A stretch of DNA of 64,000 nucleotides from an uncultured Bacteroidales bacterium (GTDB taxonomy: Bacteria > Bacteroidota > Bacteroidia > Bacteroidales > Paludibacteraceae). Location of the stretch: positions 1 through 64,000 of the forward strand of contig ONND01000001.1 in the NCBI GenBank assembly GCA_900319105.1, read 5' to 3'. A program made the position numbers and the translations under genes. The notes under the pieces are model-generated. The model was not told the DNA's origin and did no database searches. It saw only the letters and a program-made list of their open reading frames with translations. Positions 40,436 through 49,544 of this stretch are shown here, one piece after another; the first letter of the stretch is position 1; each line of letters starts with the position of its first letter.

Positions 40436-42109
40436 ATGAAGAAGATTTTAACATTTGTACTTTGCACTCTGGCTTTTTGTAGTTTGTCCGCAGCTTTGCT
40501 GCCTGACACGATTGTTGCTTTCCCCGGAGCGGAAGGTTTTGGCAAATATACCTCCGGCGGACGTGGCGGTAAGGTGGTGTATGTAACGACGCTGGCAGAT
40601 GATGCCAACGGAGAGACGGAAGGTTCGCTTCGTTGGGCTATCAAGCAGTACCCAGGAGAGCCATTGACCGTTTGTTTTGCAGTTTCCGGAGAGATCCGGC
40701 TGGTAGACAGACTCTATTTTAACCGTAGGGAGAACTTTACCCTTGCCGGTCAAACTGCACCCGGTATAGGAATAGTCATTACCCATCATAAAACGGAGTT
40801 CGGCGGATCGAAGAATTTTATTGTCCGTAATCTTCGTTTCCGAATAGGGCATGCCGATGTTAAAGGTAACTTGCTTAAAGCGAATGCAGTAGGAGCGGAA
40901 AACTGCGAGAACTATATCTTTGACCACTGTGATTTTGGATGGTCCACAGAAGAAAACATGAACTCTAATGACAGCCATTTCCTGACAATTCAATATTGTA
41001 TTGTGCATGAAGGACTTTATTATTCCGGCCATCCTAAACAACCTCGTGCTTACGGATGTCAGTGGGGTGGCTCACCGGCTTCGTATCATCATAACTTATT
41101 GGTTAATAATAATGCTCGTTCCTGCCGTTTTAACGGTGCCCAAAATAATGACTGGGTTGTTTATCTGGATTACATCAATAATGTGCAGTATAACTATGAA
41201 GGAGGTTCTACAGGGTGTTATGGCGGAGAAAATACCGCAAAGATAGATAGCTTCAATGGTCTGAACTCGGCACATGAGTGCAATTTTATCAATAATTACT
41301 ATAAAGTAGGTCCCAATACTACTAAGTCGCAGAAAGATTTTGTCTCTGTGGAGGCTGCTCGTTCAGGTGCCACTTCATGGGGACCGAGTCAATGGTATTT
41401 ATCAGGTAATGTATTTGAAGGAGTTTCCTCTGCAACGGCAAATAACTGGTCGGCTGTACACGGCAAATCGCCATATAGTAATGTAGATACGTTGCGGGTG
41501 GATACACTGATTCGGCCTAAGACACCTTGGTGGCGCTGGACGGAAGATTCTATCTATGGTCGCTACGATTTTGATATGTATGCATATGCTGTAGGTGAGT
41601 ATGAAAATGCTGCGAATGCCTATCAAACAGTGATGGATACGGTAGGATGTTTTCCCCGTGATCATGTAGAATTAAGGCTGATAAAAGATACAGAGGAAGG
41701 AACGCATACATACGAAGGTTATAAAGGCAAGAAGAAAGGAATTATTGATTTGGAGACCGACGCGGAGGGTTTCTATGACTATACCGTGGTGGCTCCGCTG
41801 ACCGACACCGATAAGGACGGTATGCCGGATGAGTGGGAAAGTGCTAATGGCTGTGACCCGAATGTAGCGGATAATAACGTACGTCATGCTTCCGGCTATA
41901 CGATGCTGGAGATGTACCTCGACTATGCGATGAAGCATAAAGAGCCGATGGACGACGGATATAAGCCTTCTACCGAAGGCGTTGAGAGTTTAGAGTTTAA
42001 AGTTGAGAGTAAAAAAATACTCCGCGACGGACAACTCTATATCCAACGCGGAGCGGTCGGTGACCGAAACGTAAAGGTCTATACGTTAACCGGTGGGTTA
42101 GTGGATTAG
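40436..42109 (+). CDS. Pectate-lyase-like secreted protein (PL1 type)
   Basis: A 557-residue secreted protein. Signal peptide to about residue 20; AFPGAEGFGKYTSGGRGGKV is the conserved entry of Bacteroidetes pectate lyases, followed by EGSLRWAIKQY, NFIVRNLRFRIG and FDHCDFGWSTEENM near 160-173. The parallel beta-helix ends near 430. A thrombospondin-3-like DTDKDGMPDEWESANGCDPN follows, then a type IX sorting-like tail KKILRDGQLYIQRG, which stops abruptly at KVYTLTGGLVD. The stop TAG (42107-42109) is part of the TTAGTGG repeat, so the sorting domain seems to have been cut short. Substrate likely pectin or related polysaccharide. Confidence 0.82.
   Translation: MKKILTFVLCTLAFCSLSAALLPDTIVAFPGAEGFGKYTSGGRGGKVVYVTTLADDANGETEGSLRWAIKQYPGEPLTVCFAVSGEIRLVDRLYFNRRENFTLAGQTAPGIGIVITHHKTEFGGSKNFIVRNLRFRIGHADVKGNLLKANAVGAENCENYIFDHCDFGWSTEENMNSNDSHFLTIQYCIVHEGLYYSGHPKQPRAYGCQWGGSPASYHHNLLVNNNARSCRFNGAQNNDWVVYLDYINNVQYNYEGGSTGCYGGENTAKIDSFNGLNSAHECNFINNYYKVGPNTTKSQKDFVSVEAARSGATSWGPSQWYLSGNVFEGVSSATANNWSAVHGKSPYSNVDTLRVDTLIRPKTPWWRWTEDSIYGRYDFDMYAYAVGEYENAANAYQTVMDTVGCFPRDHVELRLIKDTEEGTHTYEGYKGKKKGIIDLETDAEGFYDYTVVAPLTDTDKDGMPDEWESANGCDPNVADNNVRHASGYTMLEMYLDYAMKHKEPMDDGYKPSTEGVESLEFKVESKKILRDGQLYIQRGAVGDRNVKVYTLTGGLVD
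41982..42009. repeat. GAGTTTA/GTTGAGA word repeat in the lyase gene
   Basis: GTTGAGAGTTTAGAGTTTAA and AGTTGAGAGT are words of 7-9 bases translated as VESLEFKVESK, in the linker before the sorting-like tail. Confidence 0.55.
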
Positions 42110-42141
42110 CGGATTAGTGGTTAGTGGGTTAGTGGATTAGA
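42091..42141. repeat. TTAGTGG word repeat between the lyase and rsmG
   Basis: GGGTTAGTGGATTAG, CGGATTAGTGG, TTAGTGGG and TTAGTGGATTAG. It supplies the TAG stop of the lyase (+) and the TAA stop of rsmG (-) in a convergent pair. Confidence 0.9.
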
Positions 42142-42751
42142 GAGGTAGGTAAATAACCTGTTTGGTTTCGAACCACTCGCCTTTAAACCATTGACTGCAG
42201 GGGGTGACCTCTGCAGTTTTTATATACGGCGCAATCTCCTCCTTGAGGTCGCCACCTTTGAGAACTACCAATCCGTTAGGTACAGCATTACGATGCTTAT
42301 TGGAGATGTTCTTACGGACGAGTTTGACCAAATCGGGTAGGGGCATCACAGCGCGAGAAACGACGAAATCAAATTTCTGTTTCTCTTCTTCGGCGCGTTC
42401 TTGTTTGCAAACGACATTCGTCAGACCTAAAGCACGAGCTACTTCTGAAGCTACTTTGATTTTCTTGCCGATGGAGTCAATCAGCAAGAACTGGCACTCT
42501 GGGAATAGGATTGCCAAAGGTATTCCCGGAAAACCACCACCTGTGCCGACATCCATAATGGTTGTTCCGGGTTGGAAGGGGATGAGTTTGGCTATCGCGA
42601 GGGAGTGGAGCACATGATGCTCGTAGAGATTATCAATATCCTTACGGGATATGACGTTGATCTTACTATTCCAGTCGCGATAAAGCGCGTCAAGCTGAGC
42701 GAACTGCTCAGCCTGACGATCGCTTAGTCGGAAGAATTCAGATATCAGCAT
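42137..42751 (-). CDS. rsmG: 16S rRNA (guanine-N7)-methyltransferase RsmG
   Basis: A 204-residue SAM-dependent methyltransferase acting on 16S rRNA G527 (E. coli numbering). FAQLDALYRDWNSKINVISR near 17-36, HVLHSLAIAKLIPF, IMDVGTGGGFPGIPLAILFP near 65-84 (SAM loop) and VVSRAVMPLPDLV near 130. The stop codon lies in the TTAGTGG repeat shared with the lyase gene. It starts 12 bases after the yebC stop, so it is probably co-transcribed. Confidence 0.93.
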   Translation of the reverse strand: MLISEFFRLSDRQAEQFAQLDALYRDWNSKINVISRKDIDNLYEHHVLHSLAIAKLIPFQPGTTIMDVGTGGGFPGIPLAILFPECQFLLIDSIGKKIKVASEVARALGLTNVVCKQERAEEEKQKFDFVVSRAVMPLPDLVKLVRKNISNKHRNAVPNGLVVLKGGDLKEEIAPYIKTAEVTPCSQWFKGEWFETKQVIYLPL

Positions 42752-42763
42752 GCTGATGTCAGA

Positions 42764-43480
42764 TTAAGCGAGGTTGGTGAACACGTTCTGTACATCCTCG
42801 TCCTCCTCGATCTTGTCGATGAGTTTCTGTACAGACTCACGTTGGTCTTCCGGTAACTCTTTGGTGTCGTTCGGGATACGAACGAACTCCATGGACTGAA
42901 TCTCGAATCCGTTATCCTCGAGGTATTTCTGCATGTTAATCGCCTCGTTGAAATCGGAGTAGATAACGATGGTGTTCTCCTCCTCGTCCACGCCGAGTTC
43001 TTCTACGCCGAAATCAATCAGCTCGAGTTCGAGTTCATCCAGATCGATACCATCCTTCATCGTGACGGTAAAGCATGCCTTGCGGTCAAAGAGGAACTGG
43101 AGGCTACCTTGTGTACCGAGCGTGCCGCCGAACTTGGTAAAGTACGAACGGATGTTGGCTACCGTACGCATGTGGTTGTCCGTCGCGGTCTCCACGAAGA
43201 TGGCGATGCCATGTGGCCCGTATCCCTCGTAGTTGATCTCCTTATATCCCTCCGAAGATTTATCGGTCGCTTTTTTGATCGCGCGGTCGATATTATCTTT
43301 CGGCATGTTCTCACGTTTACACTGTTGGATCAGTGTACGCAGACGTGGGTTAGAGTCCGGGTCCGGACCACCCTCGCGGGCTGCAATAGTGATTTCCTTA
43401 CCTAATTTGGTGAATGTGCGGGACATATGTCCCCATCTTTTCAGTTTAGTCGCTTTTCTGTATTCAAATGCGCGTCCCAT
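42764..43480 (-). CDS. YebC/PmpR family protein
   Basis: A 238-residue member of the YebC family, known as transcriptional regulators or, more recently, translation factors for proline-rich stretches. MGRAFEYRKATKLKRWGHMSRTF is an N-terminal variant of the usual MAGHSKW start. KEITIAAREGGPDPDSNPRLR, NMPKDNIDRAIKKA and YEGYGPHGIAIFVE follow as in the family. It forms an operon with rsmG. Confidence 0.9.
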   Translation of the reverse strand: MGRAFEYRKATKLKRWGHMSRTFTKLGKEITIAAREGGPDPDSNPRLRTLIQQCKRENMPKDNIDRAIKKATDKSSEGYKEINYEGYGPHGIAIFVETATDNHMRTVANIRSYFTKFGGTLGTQGSLQFLFDRKACFTVTMKDGIDLDELELELIDFGVEELGVDEEENTIVIYSDFNEAINMQKYLEDNGFEIQSMEFVRIPNDTKELPEDQRESVQKLIDKIEEDEDVQNVFTNLA

Positions 43481-43508
43481 TGTATAAATATTTTTATGTT
43501 GTTAATTA

Positions 43509-46085
43509 TTATTCCTGCGTTTCGGGTGTCGGAGCCGGCTCTGCATGATCGAGCACGGTCTCGTAATGAACTTCCTCGAAAGTGATCTTGAATTCTACGC
43601 GGCGGTTCTTCTGACGACCTTCTTTGGTCTTGTTATCCGCGATAGGTTGTTCTTGACCATAGCCGACTGCGGTCATGCGCTCAGCCGGAACACCTTTCTT
43701 CTCCAGGTATTTCATTACCTCTTTCGCGCGTTGCTCAGAGATCTTCTTATTGGCAGAAGCTTTACCGGTGTTATCCGTATGACCTTGTACCTCGATGATA
43801 TAGCTTTCATTCTCAACGAAGATAGCAGCTATCTTATCGAGCAGGGCATAGGATTTCTTCTTGATCTTAGCCTTTCCGGTCTCGAATTCGATACCTTGCA
43901 TAGCTTTCTGGAGAAGCTGACGTACTTCGCGTTTAACCTCCGGACAGCCTCTATTGGCGTCGGTACCCGGTACGGTAGGACACTGGTCGAGATAGTCAGG
44001 CACACCGTCGCCATCGTTATCAAGCGGGCAGCCGATCGAGTCCACATATCCCTTGGCAGCCTCCGGCGTATTCGGGCAATGATCGAGGTAGTCGGGTACA
44101 CCGTCACCATCGCTATCCAGCGGACATCCATTAGCGTCCACCATGCCCTTAGCGGCGGCAGGTGTCTCCGGACATGCGTCGATATAATCAGGTACACCGT
44201 CACCATCGCTATCAATCGGACAACCTTTCTCATCCACTTTACCCCAAGCAGCTTCCGGGGTCTCAGGACATTCGTCGATATAGTCAGGAACTCCATCTCC
44301 ATCGCTGTCGATCGGACAACCGAGCGTATCTACTTTACCCCATGCAGCCTCCGGCGTATTCGGGCACTTGTCGCGGTAATCCTCTACACCATCGCCATCG
44401 GTATCCAGTTCGCAGCCCACAGAATCGACGAATCCTATAGCGGCTGCCGGCGTACCGAGACACTGATCGAGGTAGTCAGGTACACCATCGTGGTCCTCAT
44501 CCAGCGGACAACCTCTCTCGTCCACCTTTACGCCACGCGGAGTGTTGGGACACATATCAATCTTGTCATATACACCGTCTTTATCTTTATCCCTGCGGTT
44601 CGAACCCCAGCAGATAGAGAAGCCGAGTGCGAGGTTGACTGTCTTGGCCTTGGAAGGGATGAAATACTTGTTGGTATTCGGTATCGCGGCATAACTCGTC
44701 GGGATATAATCCATCGTGAGGGTCAGGTTGATACCATCGTAAGGCATGAAGCCCAAGCCGGCACCGATATTACTCCATTTACCGTTCTCCAGGAGCGAGT
44801 AGCTCACTGCGATGTTGAACCAATTGACCGGACGGAAAGCAGCACCGAGCGTCAACTCCTCATACAGACGGGAGTTATAGAGTCGGGTAGCGGAAACGAT
44901 ACCGACACCTACGCGGTTGTCCCAGAAATTAGCATCCACGCCGACGTTCAAACGCGCCGTGAGCATTTTGGCTCTGCCTTTCTTACCGGTACTCTGCAGT
45001 TTGAAGCCGTTGAGCAGGTTCTTGAGCTTGCTGCCAACCGTATCCATCATGATATCGGTAGAGAAATCTCCGTTCTCGTCTTTGTATTTCGGATCGTTGT
45101 AGTCGATCAGACCGGCACCCTCAAAGGTCGTGTCAACCGTGCATTTGAGCCGCTGGTTATTGGTCCAGTAGATGAATCCGAGGTCGGTGATAGCGGCGCT
45201 GATCTGTACTTGCTCAATGGGTTTGTAGGTAAAACCGAGGTCGATTGCAGCACCGTAACCGGAGGGCTTCAACCAGGAGCCGATACCTTTGTGGATCAGG
45301 CTGTCCTTATTGATCGAACCCTCGCCGATCTCCTTGATCGTTTTGCCGTCCATATAGGAAGCGAGGTATTCGTTATTCATCGGCGATGCAATATCGAGGT
45401 TCATATCGCCGTACACATGCCATTCAGAGGTAGTAGCGTCGATATTGAGGCTCTTGGCATTCAAACCACCATTGATCTGGCCTAAGAGGAACTTCACTTT
45501 ACCACCGACAGTCCATTGATCATTGATCTGATGGCTGTATCCTCCGCTGATCTCCGTATAAGCGGTCGCATTGAGGCTGAACTTATTGAGATTGAAATTG
45601 CTAACGCCGTCCAGGTTGGTCATACCTCCGTTGAGGAAGAAGTTCGGCAGAGCTTTCGGAATCGAGGTACCAAACTCGATACGCTCGTTAATACCGATGG
45701 TCAGGTAACCCTTCTTCTTGATACGCACACCGATATTGAGCAAGCCGATCGTCATATCGCCATTGATGGTGATGATTTTATGGCATGCCTTGAGGAACGC
45801 CTGTTTGTCCGCATTAGGGTGGAGCGGTGTGATCGTCTTACCGGTCGTCGGATCTACGGTGAAGATATCGGACAGGGTAAGCGAGTTATTGCCAAGACTC
45901 AATACGGTCCAGCCGAGGGGCGTGAAGTTGACATAGCCTTGGCTTACCGGCTGGAAGGCCGGGTTGATCGTATGGCGCATCGGGGCGTTCTCCAAGAAAT
46001 AGAGCGTGTTGACCTGCTGCGCGCTAAGCGCTAATGAGCTTAATGCCACGAGGGCAAGCATCATATATCGTTTCATTGCTTTCAT
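43509..46085 (-). CDS. DUF5723/thrombospondin-3/OmpA outer-membrane protein
   Basis: An 858-residue protein in three parts. After a signal peptide (to about residue 22), residues 25-490 form a DUF5723-type beta-barrel (FLENAPMRHTINPAFQPVSQ at the start). Then about seven thrombospondin type-3 repeats, each with DSDGDGVPDY and a CP..TP motif, bind calcium. A C-terminal OmpA domain (FETGKAKIKKKSYALLDKIA, VQGHTDNTGKASANKKISEQ, RAKEVMKYL) anchors to peptidoglycan. It overlaps nothing and is followed, 13 bases upstream on the same strand, by an unknown lipoprotein gene, probably in the same operon. Confidence 0.88.
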   Translation of the reverse strand: MKAMKRYMMLALVALSSLALSAQQVNTLYFLENAPMRHTINPAFQPVSQGYVNFTPLGWTVLSLGNNSLTLSDIFTVDPTTGKTITPLHPNADKQAFLKACHKIITINGDMTIGLLNIGVRIKKKGYLTIGINERIEFGTSIPKALPNFFLNGGMTNLDGVSNFNLNKFSLNATAYTEISGGYSHQINDQWTVGGKVKFLLGQINGGLNAKSLNIDATTSEWHVYGDMNLDIASPMNNEYLASYMDGKTIKEIGEGSINKDSLIHKGIGSWLKPSGYGAAIDLGFTYKPIEQVQISAAITDLGFIYWTNNQRLKCTVDTTFEGAGLIDYNDPKYKDENGDFSTDIMMDTVGSKLKNLLNGFKLQSTGKKGRAKMLTARLNVGVDANFWDNRVGVGIVSATRLYNSRLYEELTLGAAFRPVNWFNIAVSYSLLENGKWSNIGAGLGFMPYDGINLTLTMDYIPTSYAAIPNTNKYFIPSKAKTVNLALGFSICWGSNRRDKDKDGVYDKIDMCPNTPRGVKVDERGCPLDEDHDGVPDYLDQCLGTPAAAIGFVDSVGCELDTDGDGVEDYRDKCPNTPEAAWGKVDTLGCPIDSDGDGVPDYIDECPETPEAAWGKVDEKGCPIDSDGDGVPDYIDACPETPAAAKGMVDANGCPLDSDGDGVPDYLDHCPNTPEAAKGYVDSIGCPLDNDGDGVPDYLDQCPTVPGTDANRGCPEVKREVRQLLQKAMQGIEFETGKAKIKKKSYALLDKIAAIFVENESYIIEVQGHTDNTGKASANKKISEQRAKEVMKYLEKKGVPAERMTAVGYGQEQPIADNKTKEGRQKNRRVEFKITFEEVHYETVLDHAEPAPTPETQE
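43950..44600 (-). repeat. Tandem thrombospondin type-3 coding repeats
   Basis: About six to seven units of roughly 100-108 bases within the OmpA-family gene, each coding for GCPIDSDGDGVPDYIDECP-like calcium-binding modules. Units near 44180-44330 are the most alike, which could allow unit loss or gain. Confidence 0.85.
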
Positions 46086-46098
46086 GATTCAGCCCTCC

Positions 46099-47964
46099 TT
46101 ATTTTTTATCGTTATTAAAATCCAGAACTGCACTCACTTTGGCGGTAACGCCGAGTTTGAAGATCAAATCCTGATTCTGCAGCAGACGGATGCTCTCCAT
46201 TCCTTGGTCATATGCATATTTGAGTGCCTTATCATCGATGATAGCGCGTATACTGATGGTCTTGACGCTGGGCAGCAAGTTGATATCCTCTTTGCTGAGT
46301 GTAGAAATGAAAGTCGTGATACCTTCTCCGGTTGTGCGCCAGGACTCCTCCTTTGCGTCGTATGCCATCGTAGGCGGATCAATCGTGATTGTATCCGAAT
46401 CGAAGAGGATAAACGGCTTAGTCGGATCTTTAGGATCCATGATCATCTTATCGTCCTTATCATAGCAACGCATAGTTGCTTTCACGTGCAGCGGAATATT
46501 GTTCTTAGCCTGCATGACAATCTTGAGGTTTGCGGCAGAGATGGTATCCACTACATCGGAACTTGCCTGGAGCGAATCAAGACTCACGTCACTGAGGTTC
46601 ACATTATGGAAGGTGTCGGGATAGTTGACAAAGACGCCTTCGTTGAAGATGAAGGGCAGGGTAGAGTGTGCAATTACCTTAATCGAGGTATTTGGTACCA
46701 CACGTATCTGCGGCGTCAGACCTTGATTGAAACGTACCTTGAAGCGGTACCCGAGATCTTTCGGTACGCGCTGGAAGAGTTCATTAATGCGTCCGCCTTC
46801 TGCAGTGCTGTCGAAGAGCACTTTCATGTGGGTAGTCGAATCGCCGATCTGGCTCGAAAGCGGCAGGTACTCGCCTTCTTTGAAGAGCACTTGGCGGGTT
46901 TTCTGGCGATTAGGACCAAACTCCGCATATTTCGGTATGTTGTTCGAGTCCGTGACGAACACATACGCGCTATCTATATAGAGCGCGCCGGCGATATACG
47001 TACGGATATCTACGTCCACAGATGGAGCCGCGAACGGCAGACTGGCCTTCGTCAGGAAATCAAGCGAACCCCAATTATCGCTCAAGTTGATTTTCTCCTC
47101 CGTTTGCATATCGCTGGACGGGGAGAACATACCCCAGATAGCCGTGTAATCGATGAAGCGAACACTCAGACGATAGTCAAACGCCGACGTGGCAGGTACT
47201 AAGAATGAGGTGTCGGCCGGAATCGTGAAGGTGAACCGGATATTGAAATTACAAGAGTCAATCACGTTCGTATAGTGCGGCGGAAGTGACGTGTTTTTCA
47301 TCATGTTAAGACTGAAATCATTGACGTCGGTCGGAATCGAATCGCCGTATCCGTATTTATCGCCCTTGGCATATACAACCATCACGTTGCCGCCGGCTTC
47401 TTTCGAACGACGAACACGGTCGCCCAGATCAAGCGTTACCGTATCGATCCAATTCCAATCAAGGGGAAGACCACCTATCGCCTGGATGGTAGAAGCAAAA
47501 TTAGCATGCTCGATCCACGCACTGTCAACGCGCTCATCGCTAAGTATGTCCGGATTGTTGATACCCTTCAACTTAATCGTCAGCGGGAAATCGAGGGAGA
47601 TCTTCATCGGCATTCCGGGAAGCGTCGTCACCTTGCCGTCCGGACCGATCAGCCCCTCTGCATCTAATTTGTCATACACTTTCATCGAGATAGACGGAGT
47701 CGAGGAGAGGTATTTCGCCAGATCGACTTTGTGGTAGTCACGCACGATAGGCGTGTCCATCTTCCACGTAACAATACCCTTCTCAATGTAGATATTGTCT
47801 ACATCGCCAACCATGTCCTTGAGAGTCATGCGAAACTTACCGATCGGCAGCGCAAGACCTACATCATCGAACCCGGCTTTCGCATCGATATTGCCCAGAT
47901 CGATCTTCGACCGGCAACCCATCAATGTGCATCCGAGCACAAGAAATAGTAAGATTTTTTTCAT
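46099..47964 (-). CDS. Hypothetical outer-envelope lipoprotein
   Basis: A 621-residue lipoprotein with signal MKKILLFLVLGCTLMGC (Cys about 17). I start it at 47964, because the longer frame runs through the promoter at 48006. The rest is beta-rich with an N-terminal KIDLGNIDAKAGFDDVGLAL and long stretches typical of stalk-like Bacteroidetes envelope proteins. No enzyme motif is seen. It is the promoter-proximal gene of the pair with the OmpA-family protein, so it may be exported to the same complex. Confidence 0.75.
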   Translation of the reverse strand: MKKILLFLVLGCTLMGCRSKIDLGNIDAKAGFDDVGLALPIGKFRMTLKDMVGDVDNIYIEKGIVTWKMDTPIVRDYHKVDLAKYLSSTPSISMKVYDKLDAEGLIGPDGKVTTLPGMPMKISLDFPLTIKLKGINNPDILSDERVDSAWIEHANFASTIQAIGGLPLDWNWIDTVTLDLGDRVRRSKEAGGNVMVVYAKGDKYGYGDSIPTDVNDFSLNMMKNTSLPPHYTNVIDSCNFNIRFTFTIPADTSFLVPATSAFDYRLSVRFIDYTAIWGMFSPSSDMQTEEKINLSDNWGSLDFLTKASLPFAAPSVDVDIRTYIAGALYIDSAYVFVTDSNNIPKYAEFGPNRQKTRQVLFKEGEYLPLSSQIGDSTTHMKVLFDSTAEGGRINELFQRVPKDLGYRFKVRFNQGLTPQIRVVPNTSIKVIAHSTLPFIFNEGVFVNYPDTFHNVNLSDVSLDSLQASSDVVDTISAANLKIVMQAKNNIPLHVKATMRCYDKDDKMIMDPKDPTKPFILFDSDTITIDPPTMAYDAKEESWRTTGEGITTFISTLSKEDINLLPSVKTISIRAIIDDKALKYAYDQGMESIRLLQNQDLIFKLGVTAKVSAVLDFNNDKK

Positions 47965-48005
47965 ATAATTAAAGAGTTTGTTTGTTATAATCACAATTCC
48001 GCGTG

Positions 48006-48013
48006 CAAAATTA
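48006..48013 (-). promoter_or_regulatory. Promoter of the lipoprotein-OmpA pair (-7 box)
   Basis: Minus-strand TAATTTTG followed by CACGC, with TTTGCATATATGG at -33. The start at 47964 is about 40 bases downstream. Confidence 0.75.
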
Positions 48014-48070
48014 CAAAAAAAAATCCATATATGCAAATATATGGACTATTATTTTCGTAAATTTGATATT

Positions 48071-49486
48071 TTATCGCAAAAGATATACTTTTTCGGTCGA
48101 TCGTGTGAGGGCTGTATAGAGCCAACGGAGGTATTCCCGTTTTTCCGATTCTTCTAATCCACTAATCCACTCATCCCCTAATCCGCTATCAATAAATACA
48201 TGTTTCCATTGCCCGCCTTGTGCCTTATGACAGGTCACGCAGTAGGCATATCGAATCTGCAGCGCGTTGAAATACGGCGACTCGTAAATACGCTTGATGA
48301 GTTCTTTCTTGTTGCGTATCTCCGGATAGTCCTCTGCAACGCGGGCGAAGAGCTCTTTTTGCAGCGTATAGTTGGCTTCAGGACTGTCCGTACTCAGCGT
48401 GTCTAACCATACGAGTGCCTCTATTTCCCAATCGTAGTCCACCGATCGAAGGCTCGCTTTGGCGAAATGGAAACCATATAACTCATGTACGTTCGTCAAC
48501 CGCTCGATCTCAAACATATCGCCGTTGGCGATGAACTCGAGGTCCTCGTATTCCTCTGCCCAGAAATAGTTGTTTTTCGTGACCATGATACGGTCTCCGT
48601 TGGAGAGCAACTCTTCCTTCCATAATACGCGTGCCCGGATGCCGCCGTTATAAAGGTTCGTCATCTTATTGCTGCGGGCGATGATGAGCGTCTCTTCTGC
48701 GCCGGCTTCCCGCCAACTCTGCTCAAGGATCTCAATGACTTCTTCTCCCTTAAGCTGCACAATATCCGAGCCATTGGGTTGTATTTTTATCTTCCTCTCT
48801 TGAGGAGAGGGGTGGGGAGAGGTTTTCAACTCCTCCCTCAGCCTCGTTGCCTCAGTGAGAATACCGCTGTCGAGCGCCTGACGGACGACCTGAGACAGCT
48901 GATAACCGGTAACGGATAACTGATAACTGTTTGCCATATAATCGGCATCAAGAGCAGGACTGTTAATACTGCCTACGGGCGGCAGCTGGGCATCGTCGCC
49001 AAGCAGGAGAAGCGAGCATCCCGAACCGCGATAGACGTAGCGCACCAGGTCATCTAACAGACATCCGCTACCAAAAGTAGGGTTGTCCCGATTACCGGAG
49101 AGCATTGACGCCTCATCGACAATGAAGAGTGTATTGCGATGCAGGTTATCGGCAAGGGAGAACGACTCTTTTCCTAATTGTTGTTGCCGGTATATCTGCT
49201 TATGGATCGTATAGGCGGGCGAGCCCGAGTAGCGGCTCATAACCTTGGCGGCACGACCCGTGGGAGCGAGTAGGATACAAGGTTGCTTGAGAGATGCCAA
49301 GGCGCGCACTAAGGCACTTATCACACTGGTCTTACCCGTACCGGCATAACCGCGGAGAATAAATGCTTTGCGCGGATCACGGGACACCAAAAAAGAACCG
49401 AGAGCTTGGAATAAACCTTCCTTCTCGGCATTGGGTTCAAACGGCAATTCCGCCTTAATTCGTCCTATAATGAAGTCTGTAAGCAA
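48071..49486 (-). CDS. RecD-like superfamily 1 helicase/ATPase
   Basis: A 471-residue helicase. Walker A FILRGYAGTGKTSVISALV near 38-56, LLAPTGRAAKVMSR near 71-84, FIVDEASML near 120-128, LLLGDDAQLPPVGS near 157-170, and the C-terminal UvrD-like motif AYCVTCHKAQGGQWKHVFID near 422-441. Three different word repeats are translated inside: SYQLSVTGYQLSQ near 190 (48898-48933), KTSPHPSPQERKI near 222 (48791-48822) and SGLGDEWISGLEES near 443 (48153-48190). All lie between conserved motifs. It probably unwinds DNA; the family is not linked to one pathway. Confidence 0.88.
   Translation of the reverse strand: MLTDFIIGRIKAELPFEPNAEKEGLFQALGSFLVSRDPRKAFILRGYAGTGKTSVISALVRALASLKQPCILLAPTGRAAKVMSRYSGSPAYTIHKQIYRQQQLGKESFSLADNLHRNTLFIVDEASMLSGNRDNPTFGSGCLLDDLVRYVYRGSGCSLLLLGDDAQLPPVGSINSPALDADYMANSYQLSVTGYQLSQVVRQALDSGILTEATRLREELKTSPHPSPQERKIKIQPNGSDIVQLKGEEVIEILEQSWREAGAEETLIIARSNKMTNLYNGGIRARVLWKEELLSNGDRIMVTKNNYFWAEEYEDLEFIANGDMFEIERLTNVHELYGFHFAKASLRSVDYDWEIEALVWLDTLSTDSPEANYTLQKELFARVAEDYPEIRNKKELIKRIYESPYFNALQIRYAYCVTCHKAQGGQWKHVFIDSGLGDEWISGLEESEKREYLRWLYTALTRSTEKVYLLR
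48153..48190 (-). repeat. TTAGTGG word repeat in the helicase gene
   Basis: Plus-strand CTAATCCACTAATCCACTCA and TCCCCTAATCCGC, i.e. the word of element 1 in the reading direction of the gene (GATTAGTGG, GGATTAG). Confidence 0.85.
48791..48822 (-). repeat. CTCTCTTGAGGAGAG palindromic repeat in the helicase gene
   Basis: CCTCTCTTGAGGAGAGG followed by GGTGGGGAGAGG. It encodes SPHPSPQERK, a peptide typical of translated palindromic repeats. Confidence 0.75.
48898..48933 (-). repeat. CTGATAAC word repeat in the helicase gene
   Basis: GATAACCG, GTAACG, GATAACT and GATAACT, translated as SYQLSVTGYQLS. Confidence 0.75.
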
Positions 49487-49527
49487 TTTTTTTGCAAAAA
49501 TATTTGGTCATATCAAAAAAAAGCAGT

Positions 49528-49535
49528 ACCTTTGC
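49528..49535 (+). promoter_or_regulatory. ffs: SRP RNA promoter (-7 box)
   Basis: TACCTTTG followed by CACCC, with TATTTGGTCATATC at -33. It starts transcription about 10 bases before the RNA. Confidence 0.8.
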
Positions 49536-49544
49536 ACCCGGTTT

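Noticed and set aside
43545..45485. Long plus-strand frame opposite the OmpA-family gene
   Set aside because: It is the mirror of the repetitive calcium-binding coding sequence; the product has no family features and the minus-strand gene is clear.
46006..47202. Plus-strand frame opposite the lipoprotein gene
   Set aside because: No promoter, no domain, and the minus-strand protein has a lipobox and promoter.
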